Assembly (NCBI RefSeq): GCF_029227915.1
Contig: NC_079884.1
Coordinates: 9,240,001-9,300,000 of the forward strand
Direction: 5' to 3'
From: Hydractinia symbiolongicarpus
Taxonomy: Eukaryota; Cnidaria; Hydrozoa; Anthoathecata; Hydractiniidae
Length of the DNA: 60,000 bases
The notes beneath the pieces are model-generated. The model worked only from the letters and a program-made list of their open reading frames with translations. It was not told the DNA's origin and did no database searches. A program made the translations under genes and the position numbers. How positions within the stretch are numbered: position 1 is the first letter of the stretch; each line of letters opens with the position of its first letter. Shown here one piece after another: positions 1-11,371 of the stretch.

Positions 1-458
1 GGCAGATATATTAGACATGGTTTTGTATTTTTTTCAATTATCGGTTAAAAAATTAAAAAAAATGGAGTAAAATAATATTTTGATACCGAGATTCTTAATG
101 AAGGTTTTGGGTGTACACTTTTGATATATGAAGGCTTTACAAAATAATTCTGGTGCAAGATTGAGAACAAGTTATAGGTTATTTTAGGCTTCAAAGTTCA
201 GTGTTTCTATTAAAATTATGATAATACTGGAGATTGAGATGTAGTTAGCAATTAGTACTTTCCTGTTCTTTAAAACATTTTAGATGGACTCAAATTTTCG
301 CTGGTGATAAGTTCTTTTTACATGTATAATATCAAATAAATAGGTTTCTACTTCATAACCAGATCAAAGTTTCTCTCGTTCTTGTAACAATAAGACCAAA
401 AACAAACGTTCGACATTCACAAAGCTTTTTCACAGTGCTTAAAAGCGAAACAAACTTT

Positions 459-3400
459 TCAATCGATCGACTCTCTTTCCATGTCAACAGCAAGCTCACA
501 TTGTGTGACGAAGTTATTCCACAGCATAAACTGCTTGGACATCGTATTGATCTGGGACATAAAGTTAAGAAAAATGGATTTTCATTCTCACTGGAATTTA
601 TTCTCGTTATTTCAATAAAGGTAAACAAAACTTCAGCAAAAAAGAGAAAAGATGGAACTAAATTTTCGAATGAACAACAATTAACAGAAGGTACGTGTAA
701 ATGTTTGTGAAAGGATACAATGTTATTGTAAGCAGTTAACAGCTTGTTTAATCTCTCGTTAACATCGTGTGCCTCTTCCTGAAACAAAATCATATTTATT
801 ACAATCACAAACAGCTTTTAAACTATAAAATTAAGAAAAGAAAATCCAACAATAAAGGAAAACCATTTTTTTGACAAAGCATCCTAAACAACAGAACTCT
901 GAACAACACGAACAAAAGATTTCCAACTTAGTACACTGACAGTGTAGCAAGAAAGAAGTCCTAACAATTACCGCTTGTTGCATATGAAGCTGAATAATTG
1001 GTTCCAATTTTGACGAATGTTCTGGAATGTCTAAAAATGAAAAATAAAACTTAGTTAAAATAATTGTATTGTAACACAACAATGTCATGGCGGTGATATG
1101 TATCGATATGAAAAATAGATAGCGTGTCTATTTCTATTATTTGTTTACTCACCCTCCTCCCTCCCCCTCTTTTGAAAACATTCATTTAGCCTTCCCTTCT
1201 TCTATGTAAAATTACTTTAATTTAATAAGCTCTTGGTATTAAAAAGAATATGCGTATTTTACCTTTTAGTGAATCATAATTAACAACATTTTGTAGTGAT
1301 TTTAATTCATCAAGATATTTTGCTAAATTTCTAACATTTTCTTCATCTAAAAAAAGTTAAACTATCAATATTCAATGCATAGAATCTCATAAACATGTAT
1401 AAGTAACATAGATTTTACTGTGAGATACTTAATGTCATAATTGTTAATTCATTTTTCAGTTTGTTTATACTTTTCTCCATAAACTGAATAACAGAATACC
1501 CTTGCATAGTGAGATGGCAATAACTAACACTCAACAGTAATTTCAGACTACTATCATTATGTACAAACTATATTTTTTTGCAAAACAACAATACAGAGTG
1601 GTCAGCTAAATCAATGCCATTAGCACTTGAAATTTGCATTTTATGATATTTTTAAAAAATAAACATAGTTGGTGTTAGATGTTAAATGATACTTAAGGTG
1701 ACGGTATACCTTTATTGTATCAAGAAATCGATATTTTTTTTATTAGCCATTCGTACTAAAAAAACGACGACCTTTCCAATGGTAAAACTATTTATTTATT
1801 TTTCGAAAGGGAATATTGACTTTATCCAAATAACTAATTTTTTTTCTGATCGGTTTTTACACCTCAAATTAAATAAGAGTTAAGAGTGAATGTTTTTTAT
1901 CATCCTCTTGAGTATAACTTTTAAAATTTCCGAAAAGAAATGACTATCTGAAAAAAAATCAGCTCAAATCTTTCAGTTTTAAAAATGTATGCCATCCTGT
2001 TCTGTTTCTGCAAGTCACAGAAAAGTGTTAAACGACTTAGAAAGTTCTATTTCCATGGTATTCTCAGACACGTCTTTGCGATTTAAAAATTTAAAATTTA
2101 AAAGGACAACTTTCTGAATATTCATCGCCTCGGAAGTGTAAAAGTATCACCGTCATAATGAGTATGCTTGAAAAAAATATTTAAAACACTTTTTCGTAGT
2201 GTTGTTTTTTTCGTATACCATCTATTACATTTCAAATCTCTTTTACAAAACTACAGAAGATCTACAAGGGAAAGTGCTACTGTGCTGAAGCCAAAGTGTT
2301 TATCTAAAAGTAATTTTTTTTATTTTCAAAAATTCAACGATTCTCTAGATATTACATCTTAGACGAAAGTTTAAGTTAAAAAATGGCTTTTTTAGAAAAA
2401 GTAAAATAAATCAAAAAACGGGAACTTTGTGGAAAATAATTAAAACATCGTTTTTACATACATCTATTAAGATTCTAAAGAACATCGAATGAGATTTGGA
2501 AACGAAGTAGTTTTGTAAATGAAGTCACTTTTTTGAAGGTGGGGTATGTTTCTAAAATGTCTCTGTACTTTTCACGAGTTAAAAAGTTTCACATTATTTT
2601 TATACCATTTGATAGGTGTTTAAAAATGCCTTTTGGTGATGTATGAATGAAAAAAAATTGATTAACTATCCCTGAAAAAATCGCGATTTAAAAAACCATG
2701 CTCAAAAGATATATCGTCACCTTAATTTAAAATTGGTAAATGTAATAAGTATAAACCTAGACGATTTTAGGATTTTAACATTTGTTTTAAAGTATACATA
2801 TTTGTAAGAAAACTTAGATTATATATAAGTAATATTTGATATTTTTGTGCACAAATGGTGAATTTAATCCAACAATAATTTAATAACGAAACAAAGATTT
2901 TTTTTTACTGTGACAACTTTTGACCTACATACAGGTTTTATCAATGTGTCAGAGTACCACCAACAACCTCAGTTGGTGCCATGTGAAAACCTTTTTGATA
3001 AAAACAATTCGTTGACGGACTTACTTGCTAAGATTAACGTAGTTTTAACATCTTCATTAAGACGAACCTTCTGTAAAAAGTCGGTTGTTAAATACTCATC
3101 CAAATCAGGTACTACAAATAAAAAAACATTTTAATCAGTCTTTGCAAATTTTTAAGGTAGATGTGTACATAGTTAGTGTGATATAAATTGGATGAATTTG
3201 ATATATTTGATATTTATCATATTTCTCTATATGCATTTATAAATTATTTACATTGTACATTGAATTTGTTAAAATATTTCAAAATAATTATTCCATCATA
3301 AAAACATTTTGTATTTTGTAAACAAAACATTTCAGTATCCAGATATTATTTTTTCCTATTTATAATGTTGTTTAACTAAAGCTTACATTTCTTCCACAAC

Positions 3401-3663
3401 TGAAGAATGACGGAGTGTCTCGTTTCCAACTCCCTCAAAGTGCACTGTGTTTGTTCCAATATTTCAATAGGCTAAATTAAAAACATTATGTATATAACAT
3501 AAAAATTATTAATTGCTTTCTATGATTTACTATCTCTCTTTTATGTCAAACTTACCTTTTTTACAGTCCTTTCATTTTCTTCCTGTGAGAATACGAGTTT
3601 ATGAAGGCCATTCACTCGATCTTCAAGACTTTTCAGCACTGTATCATCTATGGTAGTACTCAT
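459..3663 (-). CDS. DCTN3: Dynactin subunit 3 (p24), seven exons, complete
   Basis: Encodes the small shoulder subunit of dynactin, the activator that links dynein to cargo on microtubules in the cytoplasm. Exons on the minus strand are 3556-3663, 3387-3471, 3025-3111, 1263-1346, 972-1030, 719-778 and 459-551. Every intron is GT-AG and the phases join without a break, giving 192 codons including the TGA stop (191 residues; the human protein has 186). Recognition rests on collinear similarity to the animal p24 subunit: LPDLDEYLTTDFLQKVRL in exon 3, IPEHSSKLEPIIQLHMQQ in exon 5, LLTAYNNI at the end of exon 6, and MSKQFMLWN in the last exon. The predicted chain is largely helical and hydrophilic, with no signal peptide or membrane segment, as expected. 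The start is the ATG at 3661-3663, the only Met in exon 1. Intron 3 is long (1.7 kb) because it carries an inserted element. No clear polyadenylation signal was seen downstream. The exon model is by eye; transcript data would confirm it. Confidence 0.93.
1697..2721. mobile_element. TTAA-flanked inverted-repeat element (non-autonomous DNA transposon) in DCTN3 intron 3
   Basis: The ends are inverted repeats: GGTGACGGTATACCTTT at the left, and the reverse complement of GGTGACGATATATCTTT at the right (15 of 17 match). TTAA lies immediately outside each end (1693-1696 and 2722-2725), as expected for a target-site duplication of a piggyBac-like or other TTAA-targeting transposase. The 1,025-bp interior is AT-rich and has no reading frame resembling a transposase, so the element would depend on another copy for movement. 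Family assignment is inferred from the TTAA duplication only; the ends do not start with the CCC typical of many piggyBac elements. Confidence 0.75.
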
Positions 3664-4073
3664 TTTTGCATCAACTTTTCTGTGCTTAATATTTATATCA
3701 CTTACACATTATAATGATATCTAAAAAAATTGGCATAGGTTCTTCCAATGGACATAAGAATAAATTTCAAAATGAATACCTTTGTGAAAATTTCCCAGTT
3801 TTTGTTACGTATAGGATGTATCGTAACAGGTAAAAATTACAATGACATTAAAATTTTACACAACAACTCAATCCAATTTTATCTACATACTTTTTTAATC
3901 AATATACAGAAGTATACATAGAACTCATTGTAATTATAATTCACATCATCTGGAATAGGAACAGATTGAAAACAAAACATACAATATATAATTCACAAAC
4001 TTAAATTAGATAAAAAAAAACATAATTATAAGGTTAACAGTTTAAGTATTTAGGAAAGAGAAACATCTCTATT
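3664..4073. other. Region upstream of DCTN3, no feature recognised
   Basis: AT-rich sequence that should hold the DCTN3 promoter and 5' untranslated region. I see no convincing TATA box, CpG cluster or upstream exon on either strand. Confidence 0.5.
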
Positions 4074-4643
4074 TTGCCTTTGTAGATTTAGAGAAATCTT
4101 TTGATAGAGTGCCAGTTATTTGGCTAAGAGAAAATTAGGTATGGTTAAGTGGCTAGTTTAAATGGTATATACAGTCTATGTACAGCAATGCTAGAAGTTG
4201 TGTCAGGATTAACAATTCACTTAGCGATGAATTTAGTGTAAATGTTGGTGTACATCAGGGTTCTGTAGTTAGTCCTTTGTTGTTTGTTCTAGTCTCAGAA
4301 GTGCTGTTGATGGAGTTCTAAGTCGGTTGTTCAATTGAAATTAGGTGAAAAGTTTGAGAAGTGGAAGAAAGCACTGGGAGAGAAAAGGTTAAAAGTGAAT
4401 GCAGCAGACTCTTAAGTCATGATTAGTAGCATTGAAGCCAAGTATGACCTTGTAGTGCGAAAGTGACCTTGTGGAGTTTGCAGGAAAGGGGCTGGTAGTA
4501 ACTTAATTTTTTGTCACACTTGTTAAGAGCTGACATTCAGTTTGCATGCAAGTGACTTGTTATTGATGTTGAGAACTTCTGTTACTTAGGTGATATCTTG
4601 AGTAGTGATGGGGATGTTGGAGGAAGTGTTACTTGCAGGATAG
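4074..4643 (+). pseudogene. Decayed LINE reverse-transcriptase fragment, plus strand
   Basis: Several frames, broken by stops and frameshifts, read as a non-LTR retrotransposon polymerase. The pieces in order are FAFVDLEKSFDRVP (palm motif A region), SMYSNARSCVRINN, and GVHQGSVVSPLLF (the GxxQGS motif). Then comes a cysteine cluster CGVCRKGAG followed by CHTC, and finally VENFCYLGDILSSDG. That order, with a PHD-like Cys cluster between the catalytic part and the FCYLGD motif, matches a LINE family common in marine invertebrates. The YADD block is not readable. The fragment is dead and truncated at both ends, and its right end abuts a second LINE fragment in the opposite orientation. Confidence 0.7.
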
Positions 4644-4645
4644 GA

Positions 4646-5045
4646 TCAGAAATATCAGTGGTCCCAAGACACTTCCTTGTGGTACACCAGAGAGAACATC
4701 AACTGTTACTGTTTTTTCGCCGTCCACTGCTATCAATTAAGTGAAAGCGATCAATAGAATGGGACAGTTTACCAAAGTACCAAGGTTTTTTACTTTATTA
4801 AGCACAATGTGAAAATAAACTTTAGCAAAGTCCAGATAAATTGTATCTGCATTTTTACTAGATTAATACTGTCAAGACAAATTCAAAGTGATCAAGCAAT
4901 TGGCTCACACAAGAACGGTCAGCCTAAAATCCATGTTGGTTTGGGTTAAGAAGATCACTACTCTCAAGAAAGGTTACAAGATTATTGCAAAGAACTTTCT
5001 CAAATATTTTTATCAGATGAGAAGTCAAAGCTATATTTTAATGGG
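4646..5045 (-). pseudogene. Decayed CR1-like reverse-transcriptase fragment, minus strand
   Basis: On the minus strand the segment reads, with stops, ALTSHLIKIFEKVL, then LLNPNQHGF, SCVSQLLDHFEFVL, a damaged motif A region, and VDVLSGVPQGSVLGP. These are conserved blocks of CR1/Jockey-type LINE polymerases in the right order, so the identity as an RT fragment is fairly secure. It meets the plus-strand LINE fragment within about 3 bp, which suggests that one inserted next to or into the other. Confidence 0.72.
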
Positions 5046-5474
5046 ATAAATTTGTCCTCGCGAAAATTTGAAAAAATTGCTCCATCAGCGAAATTTTAAA
5101 TTTGTGTTTTTCTTTGTTTTTAAAGTCTGAGGCTTTCTTCTTGTAGGCCTAATTTTTCAACCAAGTACTGAAAATAAAAAGATAAGACAGAAACAACAAG
5201 AAAGTTGTTTTAAGTAGCTAGTTTTAGCAGGTGTTATATCTTCTAATGATTTTAGAAACAAAAGCGAGTTTAAAAACTACTTAATGAAGTACAGTAGATA
5301 TAATTTCAGCTAGTTTCACTTGTTTTTTTCAACCGTCTTCACATGTAGGTCTAGTTCTGGCAGCATCATTAAAAAAATTGTTCTGATGTCTCGTCGCGGT
5401 TTTGCAGGGAACTCGCATTGCAAGATTTAATTAAAAATGACCCAAGGATCTTTGAGTTTCCACAAAACTCACTA
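5046..5474. other. AT-rich spacer with a short CGCGAAAATT-type repeat remnant
   Basis: No coding signal. Around 5050-5100 the phrase with CGCGAAAATTTG and GCGAAATTTT resembles the interior of the inverted-repeat element at 11,372-11,847, so this may be a decayed copy. The rest shows nothing recognisable. Confidence 0.35.
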
Positions 5475-5637
5475 TATAGATGACTTGCTATCTTAATAAT
5501 TTTTTTGTTTTTATTTTTTTGGCAGGCAAAATAAAACAATTCAATTGGCTAATACTTCTTTTAGAAGATCTGATTGGTTAAAAAACTCTTTGCCTGTAGA
5601 AGAAAATGTAAACAAAGCTTATAGTAAGTCATCTATA
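5475..5637. repeat. Short inverted-repeat element (MITE-like)
   Basis: TATAGATGACTTGCTAT at the left end is matched by its inverted copy (16 of 17 bases) at 5621-5637. The arms enclose about 130 bp of AT-rich sequence. Size and structure suggest a small foldback or MITE-type element. No clear target-site duplication beyond TA can be assigned. Confidence 0.45.
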
Positions 5638-6401
5638 AAGTAACGCAGATAAAGCTTACAGAAGGATCAAAGAAGGTCTCAAGCCATACATGGAAAAAGT
5701 TATTAAAGAAGAAGAAAACTTTTTAAATTTACCACTTGATCAAAAACCCTTATTCAATATGGATGTGCCCCAATTTAGCTAGTGTCCCCATCTTTTTTCC
5801 TGCCAGGCAAATACTAAAGTCGAAAGAGCATGTATAGCATGCATATGTAAATAATGGAATTCATCTATGACAAAACAAAATTCCCATGATTGTTGACATG
5901 GAAAGTCATATGTCACATTCGTTTTCCCATTATCCCACAACACAACTGGCCACAACATAGCTACCTATAGCTAGCTACACACAAACCTTAAACTGAATTA
6001 GCAGTCTCTGGATGGCCTAGCTAGGCTAGCTTTCACCGAGATTCCACAAAAAATAATGAACTATTTTCTGTCACACATAGCTAGACATCATATCTCCTGT
6101 GATGTCTTTTTTTAAGAAGAGCTTTCAGCTTTTATAATCGATGTAACTGGCTTATCAAAAAAATAACAAGCTTATCGCAAAAATACCTGTTTATTTCACA
6201 GCGCTGTTGCGGTACCATATTGGCTGATTTATTCACATCCGGTGAAGTAATACATATTGAAGATACTAGTCGATAGTAGTGCCCGTGGAAAAATCCACTG
6301 AGGCAATATAAAAAAAAGGAAGCGTCATTTAAATTTTAATAACATCAGCAAACCATCTGGAAAAAAATTAGAACCTGGTTTTTACGTTGCCTCTATTGTA
6401 T
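5638..6401. other. Intergenic, no gene recognised
   Basis: Contains a run of AGCTAGC/CTAGCT-rich words at about 5950-6035, and otherwise unremarkable AT-rich sequence. No exon, RNA gene or transposon end could be supported. Confidence 0.4.
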
Positions 6402-6660
6402 AGAGCTTAAAACGCTGATCAAGAAAATGTATGTAATCACGTGCTTTTGATGAATGGTTAATGAGATATAAGGGTTTAAAAATTTTGCTGACGTCAGCAA
6501 GGTTCCTAATAAATCTTATAGATCTTGAAACGCTGATCAAGAAAATGTATAGGATCGTGTACTTGTGACAAACGGATGCAGAGATATTAGGGTTTAAAGG
6601 TTTTTTTATGACGTCATTAACCCATCCATTCCGAAACGGATTTGATGATCTAGATTTGGA
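6402..6660. repeat. Two diverged 118-bp direct repeat units with TGACGTCA palindromes
   Basis: CTGATCAAGAAAATGTA begins at 6415 and again at 6533, and similar sequence follows each copy: GAGATAT(A)AGGGTTTAAA, then a TGACGTCA site (the first inside a perfect 16-bp palindrome, TTGCTGACGTCAGCAA, at 6485-6500). The minus-strand reading frame at 6382-6672 is a by-product of this repeat. It looks like part of an interspersed repeat family that I cannot name. Confidence 0.5.
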
Positions 6661-7009
6661 AAACTTACCCAAATTGGTCCCAGGTAGTCCCTAGTTACCT
6701 ATGCAAGAGATGATGTCAGTTATTTCCACCCGTTTCCAAGTTTAGCCTTAAATTTAAAAGTGCAATGCAATGGCTTCACTAATCTTAATATACTTTCCTT
6801 TGACGTCAATATTGCTCTAACGTCAAAGTTTGATAATTTACAGAACAAATTTATAGGCAATGTTTTATAGACTTTATCAAAGAAATTTTATCTACTTTGC
6901 AAAAGTCACAGACAGAAGCTCCGTATTATTATATAGATTATTTCGGTTTGTCTGTTCAGTATTCATATTACTGTGGAAAGTTTATCATTTCTTGAACATG
7001 ACGTTTCGG
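6661..7009. other. Intergenic, no gene recognised
   Basis: Two further GACGTCA words lie at about 6800-6830. No coding or mobile-element signal is visible. Confidence 0.35.
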
Positions 7010-7482
7010 GAGAAATAGAGACAGTTTCAAAAACAACATTTCATTGACTTTCTAACGGTATCAGTCCCTTTTAGTTACAACGGTTGCGTCACATATTCGT
7101 ACCAACATGTATTTAGCGATATTTTTCCGATATTACTAGGTTGCATCGCTTTTAAAAGTAGAATTATTGACCGCGGGACCTAATTAAACTGATTTTGGAC
7201 TTTGACCTTATAAATGTAGTCAATGAGACAAATGCACTCCAAGAATTACTATTCTTCTCACTTTGGTATGACTGCTGGAACTCCGCAGTTACACTGGACG
7301 CTCTGTCAGCTCTTTATTTAAATATTTAGTTCCATAAGTCATTTTTTACAGTAGGACCAATCAAAGCCGTTAGCGCGCGCTGAAGAAATAGAGACAGTTT
7401 CCAAAACTACATTTCATTGACTTTCTAACTATATCAGTCCGTTGGAGTTACAAGGTTTGCGTCACATACCCATATCTGGGCC
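7010..7482 (-). repeat. Isolated inverted copy of the 371-bp satellite, about 1.25 monomers
   Basis: Read on the minus strand, the segment follows the satellite monomer throughout: GTGACGCAACCGTTGTAAC, GAAACTGTCTC, CAGCGCGCGCTAACGG, GATTGGTCC, AAATATTTAAATAAAGAGC, and so on. It covers one whole unit plus about a quarter of another. Variants such as TCTCTATTT and CTAACGGC match the diverged monomers at the left edge of the main array rather than the homogenised core. It lies about 5.6 kb outside the array and faces the opposite way. Confidence 0.9.
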
Positions 7483-8145
7483 TTCTGGGGACCAAAGTTA
7501 GAAAGCGCCTTCCCTGCCAAACGCGAAATTAAAAAAATAAAAATGGAAAATATCCTTCTACATGAGGTTGTTATATATAATTGGTTTTATATTTCCTAAA
7601 TCTAACATCTTACCTATTCAATAATTAAAAAAACGGTTGTTTTGACAGATTTTCGAAGGTTCACAAAAAAGTTGGAAAGTGCCTAGGGGGCCACATGTCA
7701 AGGCTGTGAAGTTTCAAAGTGCCTTGTGGGGACAAATATTGTTTCCCATGATTATAGCTTTTTTATATCTGTCGCGATGCATCAAGTTTGTTCTGGGGAC
7801 CATGGATGGAATCTCGCTCACTGACAGACAGTATGTTAGCAATACACGAAGTAGCTCTACTTCAATTACATTACACCAATAATACTCGGCCGTCATGATG
7901 GATGGTTCGATCGTGGTGAACGATTCTCATGAATGTTTGTCATGGCTTGAATGTGCATTCATGAGAAACGCCATCCTAGTAAGCTAACATGTGTGTTGCT
8001 AACATATTGACACACGCAGTGTAATTAGTTTGTCTGCGGCTCCCAGTTCTAGGACGGCGGATCCAATTCCGCTTACTGCCAGTCATTGTGTTGACAATTC
8101 TAAAAGTGGCTCTACTTTAATTACGTTAAAGTTTTTAATTAAACA
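7483..8145. repeat. Low-copy repeat region: two diverged direct copies and a hairpin
   Basis: About 60 bp at 7815-7875 (ending GTAGCTCTACTTCAATTACA) recurs in diverged form at 8074-8133 (ending GTGGCTCTACTTTAATTACG), roughly 70 per cent alike by eye. Between them lies a perfect 12-bp inverted repeat, TTCTCATGAATG at 7924-7935 against 7956-7967, with a 20-base loop. The short open frames here do not resemble proteins. Confidence 0.45.
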
Positions 8146-9498
8146 ATGTTTTTTACGGGAACAATAAAAGTTAATCAACCTTTATTTTTTTTCTCCGGGA
8201 CTCGGAAAGTTGAGGAGTATCCCATTGTTTTACCAGGACTTTTGACCGCTGTCCTTGATACTTTGAGGGAAGAAAGTGTTTGCAGAAGAAACTTTTGCGG
8301 TTTTCGCGATTTTTGGAGAATTCGCACAAGTTTATTTGCGCAAAATGTTCCAATTAGAAATAAAGTCTAAGAATAACACTGCTATAAGACAAAATTAACA
8401 CAAAAACTAGTTTGAATACACGTACGATCTTTAACTTCATATAAAACGTAAATATGGTGAGGGTAAAAGCAATTAGCTTTTCCAAAAAATGAAATATAAA
8501 AAAACACATTAATACACCATTTGCAGTTTTCATTTAGTATTTAATCTTAAAAGAATTTTTCCATTTACAACTATATTTTTAAAAATAAAAAATAACTTAG
8601 TACAGTACAGTTTGATCTGGTAATAATATATTTAGTATAACACCCGTTTTAGTTCCCTCTCGAACAACTATTTAATTTAACTTTTTGGGAACAAACGTCC
8701 TTTTAATATAACTAGTGAGATGCAAATGTTCTGTGCGTTTAATAAACTTAAAATAACTGCCGGTCAACACTATAAAATTTATATCAGAAAACAAAGCCTA
8801 AAATTAATAGACATTTCCTAAAGCTTTTTCCTAATTTTTTACCAACAACATAGTCACTGGGAGAATGTGATACTTGAATTTCTAAAAACTTGATAGAGAA
8901 CTTTAAATAACCTGCTAAAACGATGAGCATAAATCATGATTATAAGAACCAACCTAGAAAGTCCAAAAGTCACTAGAATTCTTTGAAAGTCTGCAATTAA
9001 TTAAATATAAAAGTTTATAATAATTTTTATCGCTTCTAAAAGGTCAAATACAATATCATTTGGTGCTGATTTTCCAATGAGCTACTTTAACGACATTGAA
9101 AATGATAAAACAGGTGCAAGTACATTTTCATTAAAAGTGAGAACCTCATAATTTATCTTCTACAAAATAAATTTTTGGTATTTTTTTTTCTCAAGTTGAT
9201 TTATACACGAAAGGATCAAAGATCTCCTATTCCTTAAAAACCTCGAAGAATTTTTACTCATGTCCCGATGTTTATAAATCACAGATTTGACGTCCCACGA
9301 CCTTGGTTTTTCTCTCCCAAAAATTAAATGTTCTTCATGAAATATTTTTGCAATCGATTAGTCTTTGGGACTAAACAATGGATTCAATTGAAAACAAAAG
9401 AAAAAAATGATCATTTGAACATGAATTGAACATGTTCAACTTCTCATTTTCAATAAACATTGGAAATGAAGGAGAGAAAAAATGACATTCTTTGTCGT
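8146..9498. other. AT-rich intergenic DNA, no gene recognised
   Basis: The 74-codon frame at 8146-8370 has no recognisable protein features. Part of it (8280-8350, with GCGGTTTTCGCGA and TTATTTGCGCAAAA) resembles CGCG-rich MITE interiors. From 8,400 on the sequence is AT-rich and featureless on both strands. Confidence 0.4.
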
Positions 9499-9542
9499 AT
9501 ACACTATCATTTTTTAATGGTCTTTGAAAATTGATAGTGTAT
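9499..9542. repeat. Perfect 11-bp hairpin
   Basis: ATACACTATCA at 9499-9509 pairs with TGATAGTGTAT at 9532-9542 across a 22-base loop, with some further A/T pairing inside. It could be a transposon remnant or chance; no terminator function is implied in this eukaryotic context. Confidence 0.4.
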
Positions 9543-10477
9543 TTAATTCTTATGTAATAAAATTCTAAGTAAAATTAAGTTTGATAACGTTTGGGCCAAT
9601 AAGATATAACAAATAATTCAAAGTTCAAATTTTATTTAACTATATATAGTATTTACAAACTATTTACAAATAACTTTTAAATTAAATAGTATTTAAAATT
9701 AATTTCACAAATAACTTTTAAATAAATTAAGAACAGATCCAAACCTGCAATTTCGTCACTAAAATTATTAAAAAAACAAAGAATGTACCAATTCGTTTTA
9801 TTTCCAAATCGTGACAATTAAAGCTTACTTTTCACTTCAACACAACTTAATCTCAAAACAAATATTTAAAAAAATACATCTCTTTTTGCCTCAAGGTTAA
9901 ACAAGCTACTTCAATACAAATTTGCTCGTCATCTTAAATAAAACGTCCGTCCAAATATAAGAAGATCAACAAGTCCCGAGGATGTTGCAATAAGAAATCC
10001 CCGAAAAGCAGGAAACATCAAAGTACATTGATGCCGGCAAACTGATCGAAATTTTAGTAGGGGACTCGTAGAAAAGATTTTTGTATATTATATTTCATGT
10101 TTAAACGTTAAATTTGTCTCTGGATTCAAAATAAGTACCCTCATAGCACAGTTATTATATATAACTAGCGCACCCCTGAGCAACGTAATGACGTCAAAAT
10201 CGGATTTAATCTAAATTTAATTCTGCACTCCGCGAATTCCAATTCCTCCCTCTTTTTTTCCCAAGTGTTACTAAAGTTATAACAACAACAACAAAAACGG
10301 GTTTGCCTACTTTCATTCATAAATCCGCATTTACATCCATGTATTTTCTTACATATTGGCTTATGTAACTTTTTGTATAACATAAGAATGAATAAACACT
10401 CAAGTCTTATGCAAAAAAATGGATAGATGTGAATGCGGCTTAAGAACCCAGAGTTCCAATTTAAATTAAAATATCAC
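9543..10477. other. AT-rich intergenic or intronic DNA, no exon recognised
   Basis: Holds short direct repeats of ATAACTTTTAAAT at about 9670-9725. The minus-strand frame at 10165-10383 (72 codons, Cys-rich by translation of a GTT triplet run) has no convincing protein character. Further 3' exons of the gene whose exons lie at 10478-10939 would be expected here or further left, but I could not identify them. Confidence 0.35.
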
Positions 10478-10939
10478 CTTTCGACTTTGCTGCCTTAGCT
10501 TCGGAAGCACGAGTTTCACTCCCCTTCTCTTTTAAGACTAAAAAGTGAATAAATCTAACGTCATGGCTTAATAATGAGCGTTTCTTATTATTGATTTAGA
10601 AATACGTTTTTAACCTGACCTTCGGTACTGGAAACTACGCTTGTATCCACTTCTTCAAAATCGTCTTCAACTAAAATGTTTATAAAAAAATTAAAAAACA
10701 TGTCAAAGAACATAGAGATTTAAAGGTCCAGCGTTGTTAATTTCAATACTCATTTAAACGCAGATAAGAAAAAAACGCAAAACTTCAAAAAAACGATTCT
10801 TATATAATGATATATAATGATAGATCACCCAGAACATGTTCTGTTCAACATTTTTCGACCAGAATGTGACGTGGAATGGTTTTTAAATGAATACCTGTGT
10901 CCTGTCCTTGTCCAGCATCTTCTGGCAATGCAGGAATAT
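10478..10939 (-). CDS. Three small exons of an unidentified gene (acidic/charged linker)
   Basis: Minus-strand exons 10895-10939 (45 bp), 10620-10670 (51 bp) and 10478-10537 (60 bp) are each bounded by AG and GT. Each is a multiple of three and each is phase 1 at both ends, so they join in frame. They read IPALPEDAGQGQDT, then EDDFEEVDTSVVSSTE, then LKEKGSETRASEAKAAKSK: acidic and low-complexity first, basic later, as in a flexible linker. No domain is recognisable. Because they lie just downstream, on the same strand, of the decayed gene at 11,085-13,067, whose relatives carry an acidic tail after the integrase-like region, they may be the tail exons of that locus. This is inference. The flanking first and last exons were not found. 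Splice signals were judged by eye only. Confidence 0.5.
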
Positions 10940-11371
10940 CTAAATGATAGAGGCAAAGAATTCTGAATGTTTTCTTTTTTTTAATTTTAATTAATTTTAT
11001 ATTTCCTAAAAAGCTTTGCATGTCTATAAATAATAATGTAAAAAAGTCATGAAAAAGCATATATATATTATATACCATTCAATGTTAATTGCCAACCAAT
11101 TCCTTTCCCATCCCTGCATCAATTGCTAACAGAAGCTTGCTGACTTTCGCTAGCTCAATGGTTGACTCATGTAACCGATAGTATTCTCGGTGCACTGTGA
11201 CATCATGCCCCATATGCCCCCAACAATTTTCCTTAAGTCAATTAGGATGTCTATTGCCTTAACATCGTCCTTAGACAGAAGCACTGGAACTTGCCTTCCT
11301 CTTTTCCCACGAACATGAACTAATTCCAGTCTAAAACGAGTTAAGTGAGTTAAAGTTTTTTATATTTTATC

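Noticed and set aside
2910-3134. 74-codon plus-strand frame
   Set aside because: Antisense to DCTN3 exon 3, which has matching splice sites and a recognisable protein.
6382-6672. 96-codon minus-strand frame
   Set aside because: It is built from the two 118-bp repeat units, hence the internally repeated peptide.
10165-10383. 72-codon Cys-rich minus-strand frame
   Set aside because: The Cys run comes from a GTT triplet repeat; no domain, splice context or start context supports it.
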